This document shows, piece by piece, positions 5,401 through 5,425 of a stretch of 5,425 nt of DNA. Made by a program: the position numbers and the translations under genes. The first letter of the stretch is position 1. The number at the start of each line of letters is the position of its first letter. Origin of the DNA: Alphaproteobacteria bacterium (GTDB lineage Bacteria > Pseudomonadota > Alphaproteobacteria > Micropepsales > Micropepsaceae); assembly GCA_003131925.1 (NCBI GenBank), contig PKWC01000038.1, forward strand, positions 1 to 5,425, read 5' to 3'. Below the pieces are notes generated by a model. It worked only from the letters and a program-made list of their open reading frames with translations. It was not told the origin of the DNA and made no database searches.

Positions 5401-5425
5401 TCGCGCACCGGACAGGATAAAAGTG
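5401..5425 (+). repeat. Dispersed coding-like repeat, copy D (cut by window end)
   Basis: The core GCGCACCGGACAGGAT (5403-5418) is identical to that of copy C, then AAAAGTG follows. In the shared frame it reads SRTGQDKS up to the window edge. The part encoding the Trp-hydrophobic tail lies outside the window. The frame upstream is open for many codons without a recognisable product. Confidence 0.65.

Overview
The window is GC-rich bacterial chromosomal DNA. Its gene families (a TolB-N/TPR signalling protein, a GloVer-repeat secreted protein, a PQQ-like propeller protein with an Ig/IPT-like N-domain) and its codon choice suggest a soil or aquatic alphaproteobacterium, probably of the Hyphomicrobiales/Bradyrhizobium type. 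That assignment is inference from style; there is no rRNA or marker gene to fix it.

Layout: (1) 3-1190 (+), the 3' part of a large TPR protein whose N-terminal regulatory domain lies outside the window. (2) 1191-1705, a gene-free stretch with two copies of a short dispersed repeat that reads like protein, one copy carrying a perfect 20-bp inverted repeat, then a likely promoter. (3) 1706-2998 (+), a secreted protein of seven GloVer repeats. (4) 2999-3683, a decayed region: hairpins, a third copy of the dispersed repeat, and the C-terminal end of a type I restriction-modification methyltransferase (hsdM), with no hsdS after it. (5) 3684-5192 (-), a secreted eight-repeat PQQ-like beta-propeller protein. 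(6) 5193-5425, its upstream region with inverted repeats, ending in the start of a fourth copy of the dispersed repeat.

The two complete genes are convergent and both encode exported, repetitive, predicted beta-propeller proteins with no visible catalytic residues. Nothing indicates one operon. The intergenic spaces look like accessory DNA with gene remnants.

The most unusual signal is the dispersed repeat. Its copies at 1393, 1543, 3104 and 5401 encode, in one preserved frame, a peptide of the type R-T-G-Q-D-R-N-G-N-W-[IV]-V-[IVL]. Differences fall largely at synonymous or conservative positions. It lies between genes rather than inside any I can recognise.
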